Origin: a virus | IMG/VR virus record: IMGVR_UViG_3300000553_000340 | Location: 1 to 23,691 of that record | DNA length: 23,691 nt | Strand: one strand, 5' to 3' | Notes under the pieces: generated by a model | Told to the model about the DNA's origin: nothing | The model's input: the letters and a program-made list of their open reading frames with translations, nothing else | Database searches by the model: none | Shown here: in pieces, positions 11,468-19,722 of the stretch | Numbering within the stretch: position 1 is the stretch's first letter | How the letters are laid out: the number at the start of each line of letters is the position of its first letter | Program-made: the position numbers and the translations under genes

Positions 11468-11528
11468 GAATGCTTATGAATAAGAATGCTTGTCTATTAT
11501 ATCTCACGAATGCTTTCAACGAATGCTT
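11468..11528 (+). repeat. Four GAATGCTT iterons
   Basis: Exact copies of GAATGCTT start at 11468, 11484, 11508 and 11521. The last two are preceded by AC (ACGAATGCTT), and the first and last are followed by AT. An inverted partial copy, AGCATT, lies at 11544-11549. The iterons sit between the hairpin array and an AT-rich stretch, a layout common at origins and at sites bound by initiator or terminase proteins. Confidence 0.65.
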
Positions 11529-11697
11529 ATCTTAAATATTATTAGCATTAATAACAATTGCCAAAGCTAAATCTCGGAAACCTTTTCAAATTACTTAGGA
11601 TTTCTTTAACTCAATACCCCCTTTTTATTTAGGGACTCCGCAATTTTTTTCTACGCGCTAGTTTTAGACAGTCATAGCAGTAAAAATCGTTTTAGAC

Positions 11698-11726
11698 TTG
11701 CTTTTTTAGTATTAACCCCATAAAAT
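11698..11726 (+). promoter_or_regulatory. Candidate promoter for the packaging operon
   Basis: TTGCTT (11698-11703) is followed after 17 bp by TAAAAT (11721-11726), with an overlapping TATAAT at 11726-11731. The -35 matches the consensus at three positions only. A GTTTTAGAC pair (11661-11669, 11689-11697) lies just upstream and could bind an activator. It precedes the HNH and terminase genes. Confidence 0.38.
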
Positions 11727-11751
11727 ATAATTTTCATCCAATAGTGATGCC

Positions 11752-11775
11752 AAAAAATTTTGCGCAAAAATTTTT
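11752..11775. promoter_or_regulatory. 24-bp near-perfect AT palindrome at the HNH start
   Basis: A-tract and T-tract arms flank a GCGC centre (11762-11765), and nine of ten arm positions pair. The palindrome ends directly at the ATG (11776), leaving no room for an ordinary ribosome binding site. It could be an operator or an mRNA hairpin that limits translation of the HNH gene. Confidence 0.5.
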
Positions 11776-12258
11776 ATGAATGATACTTATTATAAAAGAT
11801 TAGATAATAATAAAAAAAAGAGAATTAAAGAATTAGCAACTAATAGACTTTCAGAAGAAATTTTTTATATGAAAGCTAAATATGATGCAATTTCTCATAG
11901 AGAAAAATCTAAAGAAAAAGATAGATCCTATATGAAATCAAAAGATAAATATAAATGTTATTTTTCTTGGGAAGAATTTTTAAAAATATGGGAAGAACAT
12001 AAAAAGACATATGGTGGTTTAATATGTGCAATAACAGGAGAAACAATGACTCATATTGGATTAAACCCCAAAGGAACAAAAAAATATTCAAGGAATTGGA
12101 ATAATATTAGTATAGATAAATTAAATCCAGACAAACCATATACTTTAGAAAATATTATATTTGTTACATGGAAAATTAATAAAGCAAAAAATGATCTACC
12201 TATAAAATATTTAAAAAGAATATTAGAATTATATAATGAAAAATTTAAATTAAATTAA
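11776..12258 (+). CDS. HNH endonuclease next to the terminase
   Basis: This 160-aa protein has a lysine-rich helical N-terminal half and a C-terminal HNH-type motif set: ICAITGETM (C84), ISIDKLNPDKPYTLENIIFV (D114, N126) and WKINKAKNDL (N135, D140). I recall this CxITG...SID(R/K)...Y..EN...W..N..K arrangement from phage HNH proteins encoded beside terminases, where an HNH enzyme helps the large subunit cut or mature DNA. It ends one base before terL. The second His of the classic motif is not obvious, so it is a divergent member. A homing role is the alternative. Confidence 0.72.
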   Translation: MNDTYYKRLDNNKKKRIKELATNRLSEEIFYMKAKYDAISHREKSKEKDRSYMKSKDKYKCYFSWEEFLKIWEEHKKTYGGLICAITGETMTHIGLNPKGTKKYSRNWNNISIDKLNPDKPYTLENIIFVTWKINKAKNDLPIKYLKRILELYNEKFKLN

Positions 12259-12259
12259 A

Positions 12260-13732
12260 ATGAAAATTGATATAGAGAAGTTAAGAAATTTACCACCTGA
12301 TATTAGGAAGGATGCTTTAAAACTATATATTCAATCTATACAAAAAAAGAAAGAAGAAACAGCTCATTCAGATTTCCTTTCTTTTGTTAAACATGTATGG
12401 CCAGAATTTATTGAAGGCTATCATCATAAAAAGATTGCAAAGAAATTTAATGAACTAGCTAAAGGTAAAATAAAAAGGCTTATTGTTAATATGCCACCAA
12501 GACATACAAAGTCTGAGTTCGCTTCGTTCTTGTTTCCCGCTTGGATGATTGGGCAACGACCTAACTTGAAGATTATTCAAACGACCCACACAGGCGAACT
12601 GGCTGTTAGATTTGGTCGTAAGACTAAAACATTAATTGATAGTGAAGATTATCAAAAGATATTTAAAACAAAACTAAGAGAAGATTCACAAGCAGCGGGC
12701 AGATGGGAAACAGAACAAGGTGGCGAGTATTTCGCAGCGGGTGTTGGTGGAGCTATTACTGGTCGAGGTGCTGATTTATTAATTATTGACGATCCACATT
12801 CTGAACAAGATGCATTAAGTTTACCTGCATTAGAACGTGCATATGAATGGTATACCTCTGGTCCTCGTCAACGTTTACAACCAGGTGGAATGATTGTGGT
12901 TGTTATGACCAGATGGAATACAAAAGATTTAACTGGAATGTTATTACAATCATCAGGAGATGCTAAAGCTGATAAATGGGAACTTGTAGAATTTCCTGCA
13001 ATCTTACCTTCAAATAAACCTGTATGGCCACAGTATTGGAAGTTAGAAGAATTAGAAGCTGTTAAAGCTTCTGTAAGTATTCAAAAATGGAATGCACAAT
13101 GGATGCAAAATCCAACATCAGAAGAAGGTGCAATTATAAAACGAGAGTGGTGGCGTAAATGGGAATATGAACAGATTCCACCTTTAGAACATGTAATACA
13201 ATCTTATGATACGGCATTCATGAAAAAAGAAACAGCCGACTATTCTGCTATCACAACATGGGGAATATTTTATGCTGATGAAGATTCTGGTCCACAATTA
13301 ATATTGCTTGATGCACATAAAGGTAGATACGAGTTTCCAGAACTAAGACGTATTGCATATGAACAGTTTATATATTGGAATCCTGAAACAGTTTTAATTG
13401 AAGGTAAAGCTTCTGGATTACCTTTAACTTATGAATTACGTAAAATGGGAATACCAGTTATCAACTTTACACCAAGCAAAGGAAATGATAAGCATGCAAG
13501 AGTTAACAGTGTTGCACCTCTATTTGAGAGCGGTTGCATATGGGCGCCCACTCATAAAGAATTTGCTCAAAAGGTAATAGAGGAATGCGCAGCTTTCCCT
13601 TATGGGGAAAACGATGACTTGGTAGATTCTACGACGCAAGCTCTTATGAGATTTCGTCAAGGTGGATTTATTGAACATCCTGAAGATTATCGAGATGAGC
13701 CATTACCTCATATCGAAAGAAACTATTATTAA
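12260..13732 (+). CDS. terL: Terminase large subunit
   Basis: This 490-aa motor drives DNA into the procapsid and cuts the concatemer. The N-terminal ATPase has a Walker A variant MPPRHTKS (78-85), Walker B LLIIDD (173-178) with DP following, and the coupling motif VVMTRW (T217). The RNase H-like nuclease carries SYDTAF (D317), VLIEGKASG (E381) and an acidic NDDLVD cluster (451-456). The length is normal and all motifs are intact. It follows the HNH gene by one base. The small subunit is distant and on the other strand, which is unusual. Which packaging mode is used (cos, pac or terminal repeats) cannot be told from sequence alone. Confidence 0.93.
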   Translation: MKIDIEKLRNLPPDIRKDALKLYIQSIQKKKEETAHSDFLSFVKHVWPEFIEGYHHKKIAKKFNELAKGKIKRLIVNMPPRHTKSEFASFLFPAWMIGQRPNLKIIQTTHTGELAVRFGRKTKTLIDSEDYQKIFKTKLREDSQAAGRWETEQGGEYFAAGVGGAITGRGADLLIIDDPHSEQDALSLPALERAYEWYTSGPRQRLQPGGMIVVVMTRWNTKDLTGMLLQSSGDAKADKWELVEFPAILPSNKPVWPQYWKLEELEAVKASVSIQKWNAQWMQNPTSEEGAIIKREWWRKWEYEQIPPLEHVIQSYDTAFMKKETADYSAITTWGIFYADEDSGPQLILLDAHKGRYEFPELRRIAYEQFIYWNPETVLIEGKASGLPLTYELRKMGIPVINFTPSKGNDKHARVNSVAPLFESGCIWAPTHKEFAQKVIEECAAFPYGENDDLVDSTTQALMRFRQGGFIEHPEDYRDEPLPHIERNYY

Positions 13733-13755
13733 TTATTAGTTACGAATTATAAAAT

Positions 13756-14652
13756 ATGAAATACGATAAAGATTTTTTAAAACAATTATTCAATCCAATT
13801 CATTTAAGTACAACACCTTCTACTGTTGCAATGAGTAAAGAAGAAATTAAAAGAAAAAGAAAAAATTTTAATCTTAATAAAGAAATTAAAAATAAAGATC
13901 TTAGAAATTTTTTAGGATTATCTAATCAACCTTTGGATAGTAAAAAACCTATATCCACTGATTCTAAAAATGCTGATAAAGATGCCATGAATTATATGGA
14001 ACCTAAACAATATATTTCTACTTTATCTCATGGAAGTAAAGTTCAATCTGCACCACTTGATAAAGTTATGAAAGATTATACTAATACAAAATTTCCAACT
14101 AAAGTTATTAATCCACATATTGTTTTAAATAAAGTTCACAATATGCCAGATTGGATTCAAGAATTAGTAAACAAACTTCATAAAGATGGAATTAATCACA
14201 CAGGCAAAGTCCCTAGCTCCCCGAATACCGTCGTTAAAAAAACAGTATTAGGAAATGAAACTTTATTTTATCACGTGCTTCCAGATGGAACTATTAGAAT
14301 TGATGTTCAAAGTCCTTATGCAGCTTATCCAAATAAAATTTCTAAAATGGGAGTATACAGTATGACTTATACTCCTCCAGCAACTCATACAGATCCAAAA
14401 ACAAATATTATTATGACAACTCCTGCTGAGTTTAAATTTTTTGAAAGTAGACATCAAATAGATGGAAGTCTTAAAGAAAAAGAAGTACATTTTAATAATC
14501 GCATTAGTGATACTACTCCACTTGAAAGTAAAATTACAAAAGTACCATTACATATTTTAAGAAGAGAACAAGGTGTTAAACCAGGTAGAAATATTAACCC
14601 AGATGTATTAGCTGATTTACATAGTCAAACATACACTATAAATCATAAATAA
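13756..14652 (+). CDS. Hypothetical protein between terL and portal (298 aa)
   Basis: I do not recognise this protein. The N-terminal 100 residues are basic and low in hydrophobicity, with MSKEEIKRKRKNFNLNKEIK near the start. Residues about 110-220 contain HNMPDWIQELVNKLHKDGIN and then a beta-rich segment with VLGNETLFYHVLPDGTIRID and PYAAYPNKISKMGVYSMTYT. The C-terminus is basic. Its location between the motor and the portal suggests a head or packaging accessory, but that is positional inference. Lysine and asparagine content matches the rest of the phage, so it is not an obvious import. Confidence 0.65.
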   Translation: MKYDKDFLKQLFNPIHLSTTPSTVAMSKEEIKRKRKNFNLNKEIKNKDLRNFLGLSNQPLDSKKPISTDSKNADKDAMNYMEPKQYISTLSHGSKVQSAPLDKVMKDYTNTKFPTKVINPHIVLNKVHNMPDWIQELVNKLHKDGINHTGKVPSSPNTVVKKTVLGNETLFYHVLPDGTIRIDVQSPYAAYPNKISKMGVYSMTYTPPATHTDPKTNIIMTTPAEFKFFESRHQIDGSLKEKEVHFNNRISDTTPLESKITKVPLHILRREQGVKPGRNINPDVLADLHSQTYTINHK

Positions 14653-14653
14653 C

Positions 14654-14797
14654 ATGGATAACAAAATGGTTAAGCCTAAAAAGCTTACAAGAACCATACC
14701 GCCTTTAAGAGGACCATGCCCACAAGGCTTGAATATCCCAGATAAAAAGGTTAAGGTAGCAAATCCGGAGAAAAACAATAATGGCAACAATAGATAA
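14654..14797 (+). CDS. 47-aa small conserved protein upstream of portal
   Basis: The frame begins MDNKMVKPKKLTRTIPPLRG and continues PCPQGLNIPDKKVK. I recall a similar KLTxxIPPKRGPxxQGLN pattern in small phage proteins encoded just before portal genes, without known function. The last 17 bp overlap the portal start. Strong overlap coupling and the recognised motif support translation. It is probably largely disordered and may contact the portal or scaffold. Confidence 0.65.
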   Translation: MDNKMVKPKKLTRTIPPLRGPCPQGLNIPDKKVKVANPEKNNNGNNR

Positions 14798-17270
14798 ATC
14801 ATTACCCAACATTACACCAGGTGATGGATTAACAGTTCCAACTGCTATTGATTTAAATCAACCATCAACCACAATTTCACAATCAGGACCAGTTGATGTA
14901 ACTGAAAATGAAGATGGTAGTGCTGATGTTAATATAGGACCAGAAGTTGCTCCTCAACAACAATCACAAAATCATTTTGATAATTTAGCTGAATTATTAG
15001 ATGATAAAGTATTAGGTCCTATTGGATCAGAACTTACAGATGATTTTGAACAATATAAAACATCACGTCAAGATTGGGAAAAGGCTTATACCGATGGATT
15101 AGATTTATTAGGATTTAAATATGAAAAAAGAACTGAACCTTTTAAAGGTGCATCGGGTGCAACTCACCCAGTATTAGCAGAAGCTGTTACACAATTCCAA
15201 GCACAAGCGTATAAAGAATTATTACCAGCAGAAGGACCAGTTAGAACTCAGATTATAGGAGCGGTCAACACGCAACGAGAACAAGAAGCTGGTCGTGTTA
15301 AAGAATTTATGAATTATCAAATTATGGATGTCATGAAAGAATATGAACCAGAGTTTGATCAAATGTTATTTTATTTACCATTATCAGGATCAACATTTAA
15401 AAAAGTTTACTATGATGAATTATTAGGAAGACCTGTTTCTAAATTTGTACCAGCAGAAGAACTTGTAGTTCCTTATTCTGCAACTTCATTAGAAGACGCT
15501 GAAGCAGTTGTTCACATTATTAAAATTTCTGAGAATGATTTGCGCAAACAACAAGTATCTGGATTTTATAGAGATGTAGATTTATCAGGACCACCAGAAG
15601 GAACAGAAACAGATTTACAAAAAAAACAAAATGAAATTGAAGGTATAAGAAAAACTACAGGCAATAATATGTATACTCTATTAGAGTTTCATACATATTT
15701 AGATATTGAAGGTTTTGAAGATAAAGATCAAAATGGTGAGCCTACTGAAATTAAATTACCATACATTGTAACTATCGAGGAAGATTCAAGAGAAGTATTA
15801 TCTATTAGACGTAACTGGCAACCAGATGATGTTAAAAAAGAAAAGATACAATACTTTGTTCATTTTAAATTTTTACCAGGATTAGGTTTTTATGGATTTG
15901 GTTTAATTCATATGATTGGTGGATTATCACGTACAGCTACATCTGCTTTAAGACAATTACTCGACGCTGGAACCTTAGCTAACTTACCAGCGGGATTCAA
16001 GCAACGAGGAATTAGAGTTAGAGATGATGCACAACCAATTCAACCAGGTGAATTTAGAGATGTAGATGCACCTAATGGAAATATTAAAGATTCATTTATG
16101 ATGTTACCATTTAAAGAACCTTCTCAAACATTATTATCATTAATGGGAACTGTTGTACAAGCGGGTCAAAGATTTGCTTCAATTGCTGATATGCAAGTTG
16201 GAGATGCTAATCAACAAGCTCCAGTTGGAACAACTGTTGCATTATTGGAACGAGGATCAAGAGTTATGTCTTCAATCCATAAAAGAATATATGCAGCTTT
16301 GAAACAAGAGTTTAATGCATTAGCTAGATTATTTAGAATTTATTTACCACCAGTATATCCTTATGACGTGGTTGGAGGAGCGAGACAAATTAAACAAGCT
16401 GACTTTAATGATAATGTTGCAGTCATTCCAGTTGCTGATCCAAATATATTTAGTCAGACTCAAAGAATATCTTTAGCACAAACTGAAATGCAACTTGCAG
16501 CATCTAACCCAGCTATGCATAACCAATATCAAGTTTATAGAAATATGTATGAAGCATTAGGAGTTAAAGATATTGATAAAATATTAATTCAGCCACAACC
16601 CCCACAACCAAAGGATCCTGCTTTAGAACATATTGCGGCTTTAGCAGGACAGCAATTTCAAGCTTTTCCAAATCAAGATCATAGAGCACACATTACTGCT
16701 CATTTAAATTTTATGGCAACTAATATTGCTAAGAATGCACCAATCGTTACTGCATCATTAGAAAAAAATATATTTGAACATATTTCTTTAATGGCTCAAG
16801 AACATACACAATTAGAATTTGCTAGAGAATTACAACAAATGAAAATGTTACAACAACAACTTCAACAAATGCAAACTTCTGGTCAAATAAATCCACAAGT
16901 AATTCAACAAGTACAATCTCAAGTAAATAGTTTAAGTATGACTATTGAATCTAGGAAAGCACATATCATTGCTGATGCTATGGAAGAATTTGCTAAAGAG
17001 GAACAAAAAATAGCAGGTCAGTTTGGTAATGATCCAATAGCTCAACTTAAAGCTAGAGAATTAGATTTAATGGCTCAAGAAAATGATAGAAAACGAACAG
17101 AAGGCGAGCAATCTCATAATTTAAATAAAATGAAGGTGCTTATGAATCAAAAAGTACATGACGAAAAACTAGACCAAAATGAGCATTTAGCTAAGATGAG
17201 AGCCGATACTTCTATTGAAAAGACTGTATTAAGTAAGGTATTAAATCCTAAGGTTGAAAAACATCAATAA
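14781..17270 (+). CDS. Portal (head-tail connector) protein
   Basis: This 829-aa protein would form the dodecameric ring through which DNA enters and leaves the head. The N-terminal 60 residues are variable and acidic; the core begins around YKTSRQDWEKAYTDGLDLLG. The wing and stem region includes PLSGSTFKKVYYDELLGRPV and LPGLGFYGFGLIHMIGGLSR, hallmarks of large portals seen in podovirus-like and related marine phages. A Gln-rich helical barrel and coiled coil (about residues 660-770) follows, as in P22-type portals. Length is well above the roughly 500 residues of lambda or HK97 portals. It follows terL by one gene, as expected. The family subtype is uncertain. Confidence 0.88.
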   Translation: MATIDKSLPNITPGDGLTVPTAIDLNQPSTTISQSGPVDVTENEDGSADVNIGPEVAPQQQSQNHFDNLAELLDDKVLGPIGSELTDDFEQYKTSRQDWEKAYTDGLDLLGFKYEKRTEPFKGASGATHPVLAEAVTQFQAQAYKELLPAEGPVRTQIIGAVNTQREQEAGRVKEFMNYQIMDVMKEYEPEFDQMLFYLPLSGSTFKKVYYDELLGRPVSKFVPAEELVVPYSATSLEDAEAVVHIIKISENDLRKQQVSGFYRDVDLSGPPEGTETDLQKKQNEIEGIRKTTGNNMYTLLEFHTYLDIEGFEDKDQNGEPTEIKLPYIVTIEEDSREVLSIRRNWQPDDVKKEKIQYFVHFKFLPGLGFYGFGLIHMIGGLSRTATSALRQLLDAGTLANLPAGFKQRGIRVRDDAQPIQPGEFRDVDAPNGNIKDSFMMLPFKEPSQTLLSLMGTVVQAGQRFASIADMQVGDANQQAPVGTTVALLERGSRVMSSIHKRIYAALKQEFNALARLFRIYLPPVYPYDVVGGARQIKQADFNDNVAVIPVADPNIFSQTQRISLAQTEMQLAASNPAMHNQYQVYRNMYEALGVKDIDKILIQPQPPQPKDPALEHIAALAGQQFQAFPNQDHRAHITAHLNFMATNIAKNAPIVTASLEKNIFEHISLMAQEHTQLEFARELQQMKMLQQQLQQMQTSGQINPQVIQQVQSQVNSLSMTIESRKAHIIADAMEEFAKEEQKIAGQFGNDPIAQLKARELDLMAQENDRKRTEGEQSHNLNKMKVLMNQKVHDEKLDQNEHLAKMRADTSIEKTVLSKVLNPKVEKHQ

Positions 17271-17287
17271 ACAAGGTATAAAAAACT

Positions 17288-17440
17288 ATGGATAAAAAAC
17301 AAGCTAAAATTAAAACAGTAATGAAAGAGTTTAAAGCTGGTAAATTGCATTCAGGTAAATCTAAAAAGATTGTAAAAAATCCTAAACAAGCAATTGCTAT
17401 AGCAATCTCTGAAAGCAAAAAATCAAGCAAAAGGAAATAA
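17288..17440 (+). CDS. DUF6496-like small basic protein (50 aa)
   Basis: The sequence has VMKEFKAGKLHSGKSKK then NPKQAIAIAISESKK, which I recall as the DUF6496 signature found in many bacteria and phages. It is highly basic with one helix. No function is established. It lies 17 bp after the portal and one base before the next gene, within the head operon. A role in DNA binding during packaging or early infection would fit the charge, but is not shown. Confidence 0.75.
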   Translation: MDKKQAKIKTVMKEFKAGKLHSGKSKKIVKNPKQAIAIAISESKKSSKRK

Positions 17441-17441
17441 T

Positions 17442-17813
17442 ATGTCTAATCCAAAAGGAAATGAAAAAATAAGATCAGTAGCACAAAAACATAAAAATAA
17501 AAAAATGCCAGAAGCAATTGGAATGGCAAGAAAATTTTTAGAAGATCCAGCTAAACATATTGGTGTTGCAATAGCTGAAGGTAAAAGAACTAAAGGATAT
17601 GGTGTTGAAGGTGAAAAAACTTATTCTAAAAATAATTCATTAAGAGATCCTAATTCTCATGAAGTAGATTTTTCTGAATTTACAAATGAAGATGGACACT
17701 TAAAAGGTGGTATCGATGTTGAAATGACTGGACCACAAGAAACAGCTGAAGAAAAAGTTCGTGGTCAAGGACGAATGTTACCTGAGAAAAGAAAAACTGC
17801 GAAATGGTTCTAA
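17442..17813 (+). CDS. Conserved hypothetical head-module protein (123 aa)
   Basis: It starts MSNPKGNEKIRSVAQKHKNK with a basic N-terminal third and an acidic middle including SHEVDFSEFTNEDGH. The end carries GQGRMLPEKRKTAKWF. I do not recognise a domain, although the N-terminal RSVAQKHKNKKMPEAIGMAR resembles other small marine-phage proteins next to the DUF6496-like gene. No transmembrane segment is visible. It precedes the holin gene by 3 bp and probably shares its transcript. Confidence 0.66.
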   Translation: MSNPKGNEKIRSVAQKHKNKKMPEAIGMARKFLEDPAKHIGVAIAEGKRTKGYGVEGEKTYSKNNSLRDPNSHEVDFSEFTNEDGHLKGGIDVEMTGPQETAEEKVRGQGRMLPEKRKTAKWF

Positions 17814-17816
17814 ACC

Positions 17817-18269
17817 ATGTTCGGAGCTTTAGCACCAATAGCTAACATATTATTCTCAACTATTGAGAAATGTGTTCCTGATAAAGATTTACAAACTAAA
17901 TTAAAATTTGAAATTCAACAGCAGATGTTACAATCTCATGCTGAAGAATTTAAAGCAGCTGCTTCTATCGTAGAAGCTGAAGCAAAAGCTGGTCCTTTTA
18001 CATCAAGCTGGAGACCTTTATTGATGTATGTATTAATCTTTATAATAGTGTGGAATTACGTATTAGGACCAATTATTAAGATATTCACAGGTAGTGTAAT
18101 AAGCTTTGAATTACCTGGTGATGTATGGACTTTATTACAAATTGGCTTAGGTGGCTATGTTGTAGGTAGGTCTGGAGAATCTATTGCAAGAACTATTGCC
18201 AATAGACCAACAAACAACTATACTAACAACACTAATAATGCTAATAATAATATTAGTGATAATAAATAG
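17817..18269 (+). CDS. Holin of the 3TM gene-transfer-release type
   Basis: This 150-aa protein matches the GTA_holin_3TM family (PF11351 as I recall). An N-terminal amphipathic segment GALAPIANILFSTIEKCVPD is followed by a helical region, then SSWRPLLMYVLIFIIVWNYV and a second membrane segment WTLLQIGLGGYVVGRSGES. Such holins permeabilise the inner membrane so that the lysin or particles are released. The C-terminal tail is Asn/Thr-rich and low complexity (encoded near 18210-18260). It is embedded in the head module, distant from the glucosaminidase at 105, which is an unusual split of lysis functions. Confidence 0.78.
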   Translation: MFGALAPIANILFSTIEKCVPDKDLQTKLKFEIQQQMLQSHAEEFKAAASIVEAEAKAGPFTSSWRPLLMYVLIFIIVWNYVLGPIIKIFTGSVISFELPGDVWTLLQIGLGGYVVGRSGESIARTIANRPTNNYTNNTNNANNNISDNK

Positions 18270-18277
18270 GAGATATT

Positions 18278-18631
18278 ATGAGAAACGATTTTAAAATGAG
18301 AAACCATTTAAGAGGTGGTGGAATTGCTAAAAGAGGATTAGGTGCCGCGCTTAGAGGCGGTGGAATCGCGAAACGAGGAATGGGCGTTGCATTAAAAGAT
18401 GGTGGTGACGTTGCACAAGATAAAGCATTAATTAAAAAAGCATTTAAGATGCATGATATGCAAGAGCATAAAGGTGAACACACTAAATTAGATAAATTAA
18501 AAAAAGGTGGAATGGCAAAAGAAGAATCTAAAATGCATGAAGCCAAAGAATCTAAGAAAAAAGAAATGATGGAAGAATCTAAAATGAAAAAAGGTGGAAG
18601 AGTTAAAAAGAAATACGGCGGTAAGTGCTAA
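18278..18631 (+). CDS. Gly/Lys-rich repeat protein 1 (117 aa)
   Basis: The N-terminus contains two RGGGIAKRG repeats followed by LKKGGMAKEE and ends KMKKGGRVKKKYGGKC with a terminal Cys. It is extremely Lys/Met/Gly-rich and probably unstructured. AGGAG at 18268-18272 gives a good 5-nt ribosome spacing. It is the first of four consecutive genes sharing RG[SG]G and KKGG[MRK] motifs. The function is unknown. An internal DNA-condensing head protein or a nucleoid-binding early effector fits the charge. The final TAA overlaps the next ATG. Confidence 0.74.
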   Translation: MRNDFKMRNHLRGGGIAKRGLGAALRGGGIAKRGMGVALKDGGDVAQDKALIKKAFKMHDMQEHKGEHTKLDKLKKGGMAKEESKMHEAKESKKKEMMEESKMKKGGRVKKKYGGKC

Positions 18632-19164
18632 TGGCTAAACTTGGGATACATAAAAGAGGATCAGGCGTAGAAAAATTATTTGGTCAAGGTGTGTCTCATC
18701 ATAAAGCAACTGATTTACATATGGGAGATCAAATGGATCAACATCCAATGACTTCTCCAATTCATCCTGATTTATCTTCTATGGCAGGAGGACCAAGTGC
18801 ACCATCTTCTACAGATGCAGCTAATGCTTCTATTCCTTCAAGTGGTGGAATGGGTGGAATGCCAGGTTTAAAAAAAGGTGGAATGGTAAAAAGAAAACAT
18901 TATGCTAAAGGTGGTTTATCTCCAATTGATAATTTAAAACTTCCAAGAAAAATTAGAAGTGGTTTAGATATGTTAAAAGATGGTGGCTCTCCAAAAAATT
19001 GGATTAAAGGTGCTATCAAACATCCAGGTTCTTTAAGAAAATCTTTACATGTTAAAGAAGGTCAAAAAATCCCAGCTAAAAAATTAGCAGCAGCTGCTAA
19101 GAAACCAGGCATTATGGGAAAACGTGCAAGACTTGCAGAGACTTTAAAAAAACTTAGAGGTTAA
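18631..19164 (+). CDS. Gly/Lys-rich repeat protein 2 (177 aa)
   Basis: I chose ATG 18631, overlapping the previous TAA by one base. The GTG at 18625 would add two residues but break the alignment with the sister proteins, which also start M-A/S-x-x-G. It begins MAKLGIHKRGSGVEKLFGQG, has a His/Met/Pro/Ser-rich middle, LKKGGMVKRKHYAKGG near residue 88, and a basic C-terminal half (AKKLAAAAKKPGIMGKRARL). The RGSG and KKGG motifs are shared with the neighbours. The role is unknown. Confidence 0.72.
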   Translation: MAKLGIHKRGSGVEKLFGQGVSHHKATDLHMGDQMDQHPMTSPIHPDLSSMAGGPSAPSSTDAANASIPSSGGMGGMPGLKKGGMVKRKHYAKGGLSPIDNLKLPRKIRSGLDMLKDGGSPKNWIKGAIKHPGSLRKSLHVKEGQKIPAKKLAAAAKKPGIMGKRARLAETLKKLRG

Positions 19165-19169
19165 TTACA

Positions 19170-19721
19170 ATGGCTGGCATTGGTAAACAATTGCGTGGCT
19201 CAGGATTAGCTAAAATAATAAATAAATCTATTCAAACTAAAAGAAAAGGTTTTGATGCTGGTGGAATGGCAACAGCTGATTTACCAAACAATGTTATATC
19301 AAATAATATTTTAACAGGGCAACCTATGCAACCTAGACCAATTGCTCCAATAGCAGGATATAAAAAAGGTGGAAGAGTTAAAAGAGCAAGTGGATCTGGA
19401 TCAAGTGGAGAAATGATAGAAAATTGGGATCAATTAATTACTCCTTATGAAATAAAACAATATAATAAAAAATATTTTAAAGAACATCCAGAAGAAACAG
19501 ATGAGTATAAAGCAAAACAATTAAAAAATTTAGAAGATAGCAATTATAATACTAATGCTATGGGTGATAAATATAAAAAAGGTGGAAAAGTTAAATCAGC
19601 TAAAAAAGGTCTTTGGTATAATATTAACAAAAGAAAAAAATTAGGTATAAGTCGTCCTAAATCTAAATCAACTATATCAGCTAAAGCATATAAAAATATG
19701 AAAGCTGGATTTCCTAAATAA
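19170..19721 (+). CDS. Gly/Lys-rich repeat protein 3 (183 aa)
   Basis: The start MAGIGKQLRGSGLAKIINKS aligns with proteins 2 and 4. KKGGRVKRASGSG and KKGGKVKSAKKG appear at about residues 68-80 and 136-147. Between them lies a folded-looking acidic section, NWDQLITPYEIKQYNKKYF. The C-terminus is basic (RKKLGISRPKSKSTISAKAY). It follows protein 2 by 5 bp. The two KKGG motifs flank the only segment with ordinary composition, as if they were linkers or processing signals. The function is unknown. Confidence 0.72.
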   Translation: MAGIGKQLRGSGLAKIINKSIQTKRKGFDAGGMATADLPNNVISNNILTGQPMQPRPIAPIAGYKKGGRVKRASGSGSSGEMIENWDQLITPYEIKQYNKKYFKEHPEETDEYKAKQLKNLEDSNYNTNAMGDKYKKGGKVKSAKKGLWYNINKRKKLGISRPKSKSTISAKAYKNMKAGFPK

Positions 19722-19722
19722 T

